A stretch of 42,613 bases of DNA from DATJJW01 sp035491935 (GTDB lineage: Bacteria > Pseudomonadota > Alphaproteobacteria > ATCC43930 > CGMCC-115725), in the NCBI GenBank assembly GCA_035491935.1, contig DATJJW010000189.1, forward strand, positions 1 to 42,613. The letters are read 5' to 3'. The notes beneath the pieces are model-generated. The model saw only the letters and a program-made list of their open reading frames with translations, ran no database searches and was not told where the DNA came from. Both the position numbers and the translations under genes were made by a program. Each line of letters starts with the position of its first letter. The stretch's first letter is position 1. Shown piece by piece: positions 42,508 through 42,613 of this stretch.

Positions 42508-42613
42508 GAACCGCCGATCAAGGAGACCAAGATCAGCCGCACCGATCCCGATGCCGGCTACATGGTGCGCGACGGCAAGCCCAAGGGGTTCTTCTATCTC
42601 GATCACCGCACGG
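42508..42613 (+). mobile_element. IS1182-family transposase fragment, truncated at both ends
   Basis: From about 42508, in a different frame from the chemoreceptor, the sequence reads EPPIKETKISRTDPDAGYM and then VRDGKPKGFFYLDHRT to the window end. TDPDAGYM and GFFYLDHRT are hallmarks of the IS1182 group of DDE transposases and lie in the catalytic middle of that protein. No start codon, promoter or element terminus is seen at the left edge, so this is not a clean insertion of a whole element. The rest lies outside the window. Confidence 0.8.

Overview
This window looks like chromosome from a high-GC alphaproteobacterium, most likely of the Rhodospirillales in the broad sense. The evidence is the set of families present: DUF1489, DUF1674 and DUF484 proteins, a PhaB-type reductase, a DmeR/DmeF metal-efflux pair, a petABC operon, and an mtnP-mtnA-aldolase cluster of the kind known from Rhodospirillum rubrum. 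Genes are densely packed, often with 1-4 base stop/start overlaps. No species can be named from sequence alone. Both window ends cut genes.

Layout. 1-4.9 kb: 3' end of an acetoacetyl-CoA reductase closed by a strong terminator, then a DMT permease, a ChaC-type gamma-glutamylcyclotransferase, release factor 3 and a glutathione S-transferase. 4.9-10.2 kb, minus strand: phosphatidylserine decarboxylase and phosphatidylserine synthase, then a four-gene Mla-like lipid ABC transporter (STAS-permease fusion, ATPase, MCE protein, lipoprotein). 10.4-14.9 kb, plus strand: a fused ATP-grasp/alpha-E protein, a transglutaminase-like protein, and an enolase-superfamily protein that resembles dipeptide epimerases but has lost the usual KxK catalytic motif. 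15-19.9 kb: a small secreted protein, a dienelactone hydrolase, a flavin amine oxidase, XerC, a DUF484 protein and a small transaldolase. 20-28.6 kb, plus strand: PriA, the cytochrome bc1 operon (petABC), then mtnP-mtnA-ald2 and a glyoxalase-fold protein. This second set forms a probable methylthioadenosine/5'-deoxyadenosine salvage route ending in aldol cleavage (DHAP shunt). 28.7-35.6 kb: a Sel1-repeat protein in an AT-rich setting, an RsmB-like rRNA methyltransferase, a DUF1674 assembly factor, a DUF1489 protein, malic enzyme, tRNA-Leu(GAG) and LipB.

35.6-39.8 kb is a compact accessory unit: a TetR regulator divergent from a Rieske ferredoxin, an unrecognised 112-residue protein, an ACMSD-like amidohydrolase and an MFS carrier. 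A perfect palindrome lies in the divergent promoter. 39.8-41.1 kb is a dmeR-dmeF metal efflux operon with an FrmR/RcnR-type C-tract operator that reaches almost to the start codon. The window ends in a chemotaxis receptor gene whose reading is abruptly replaced, near 42,505, by the middle of an IS1182-family transposase.

The best candidates for something undescribed are: the ATP-grasp/alpha-E/transglutaminase cluster with its catalytically altered enolase-superfamily neighbour, the Rieske-amidohydrolase unit with its unknown small protein, and the chemoreceptor/transposase junction, which may be biological or an assembly join. All functional statements are from reading motifs by eye; no database search was run.
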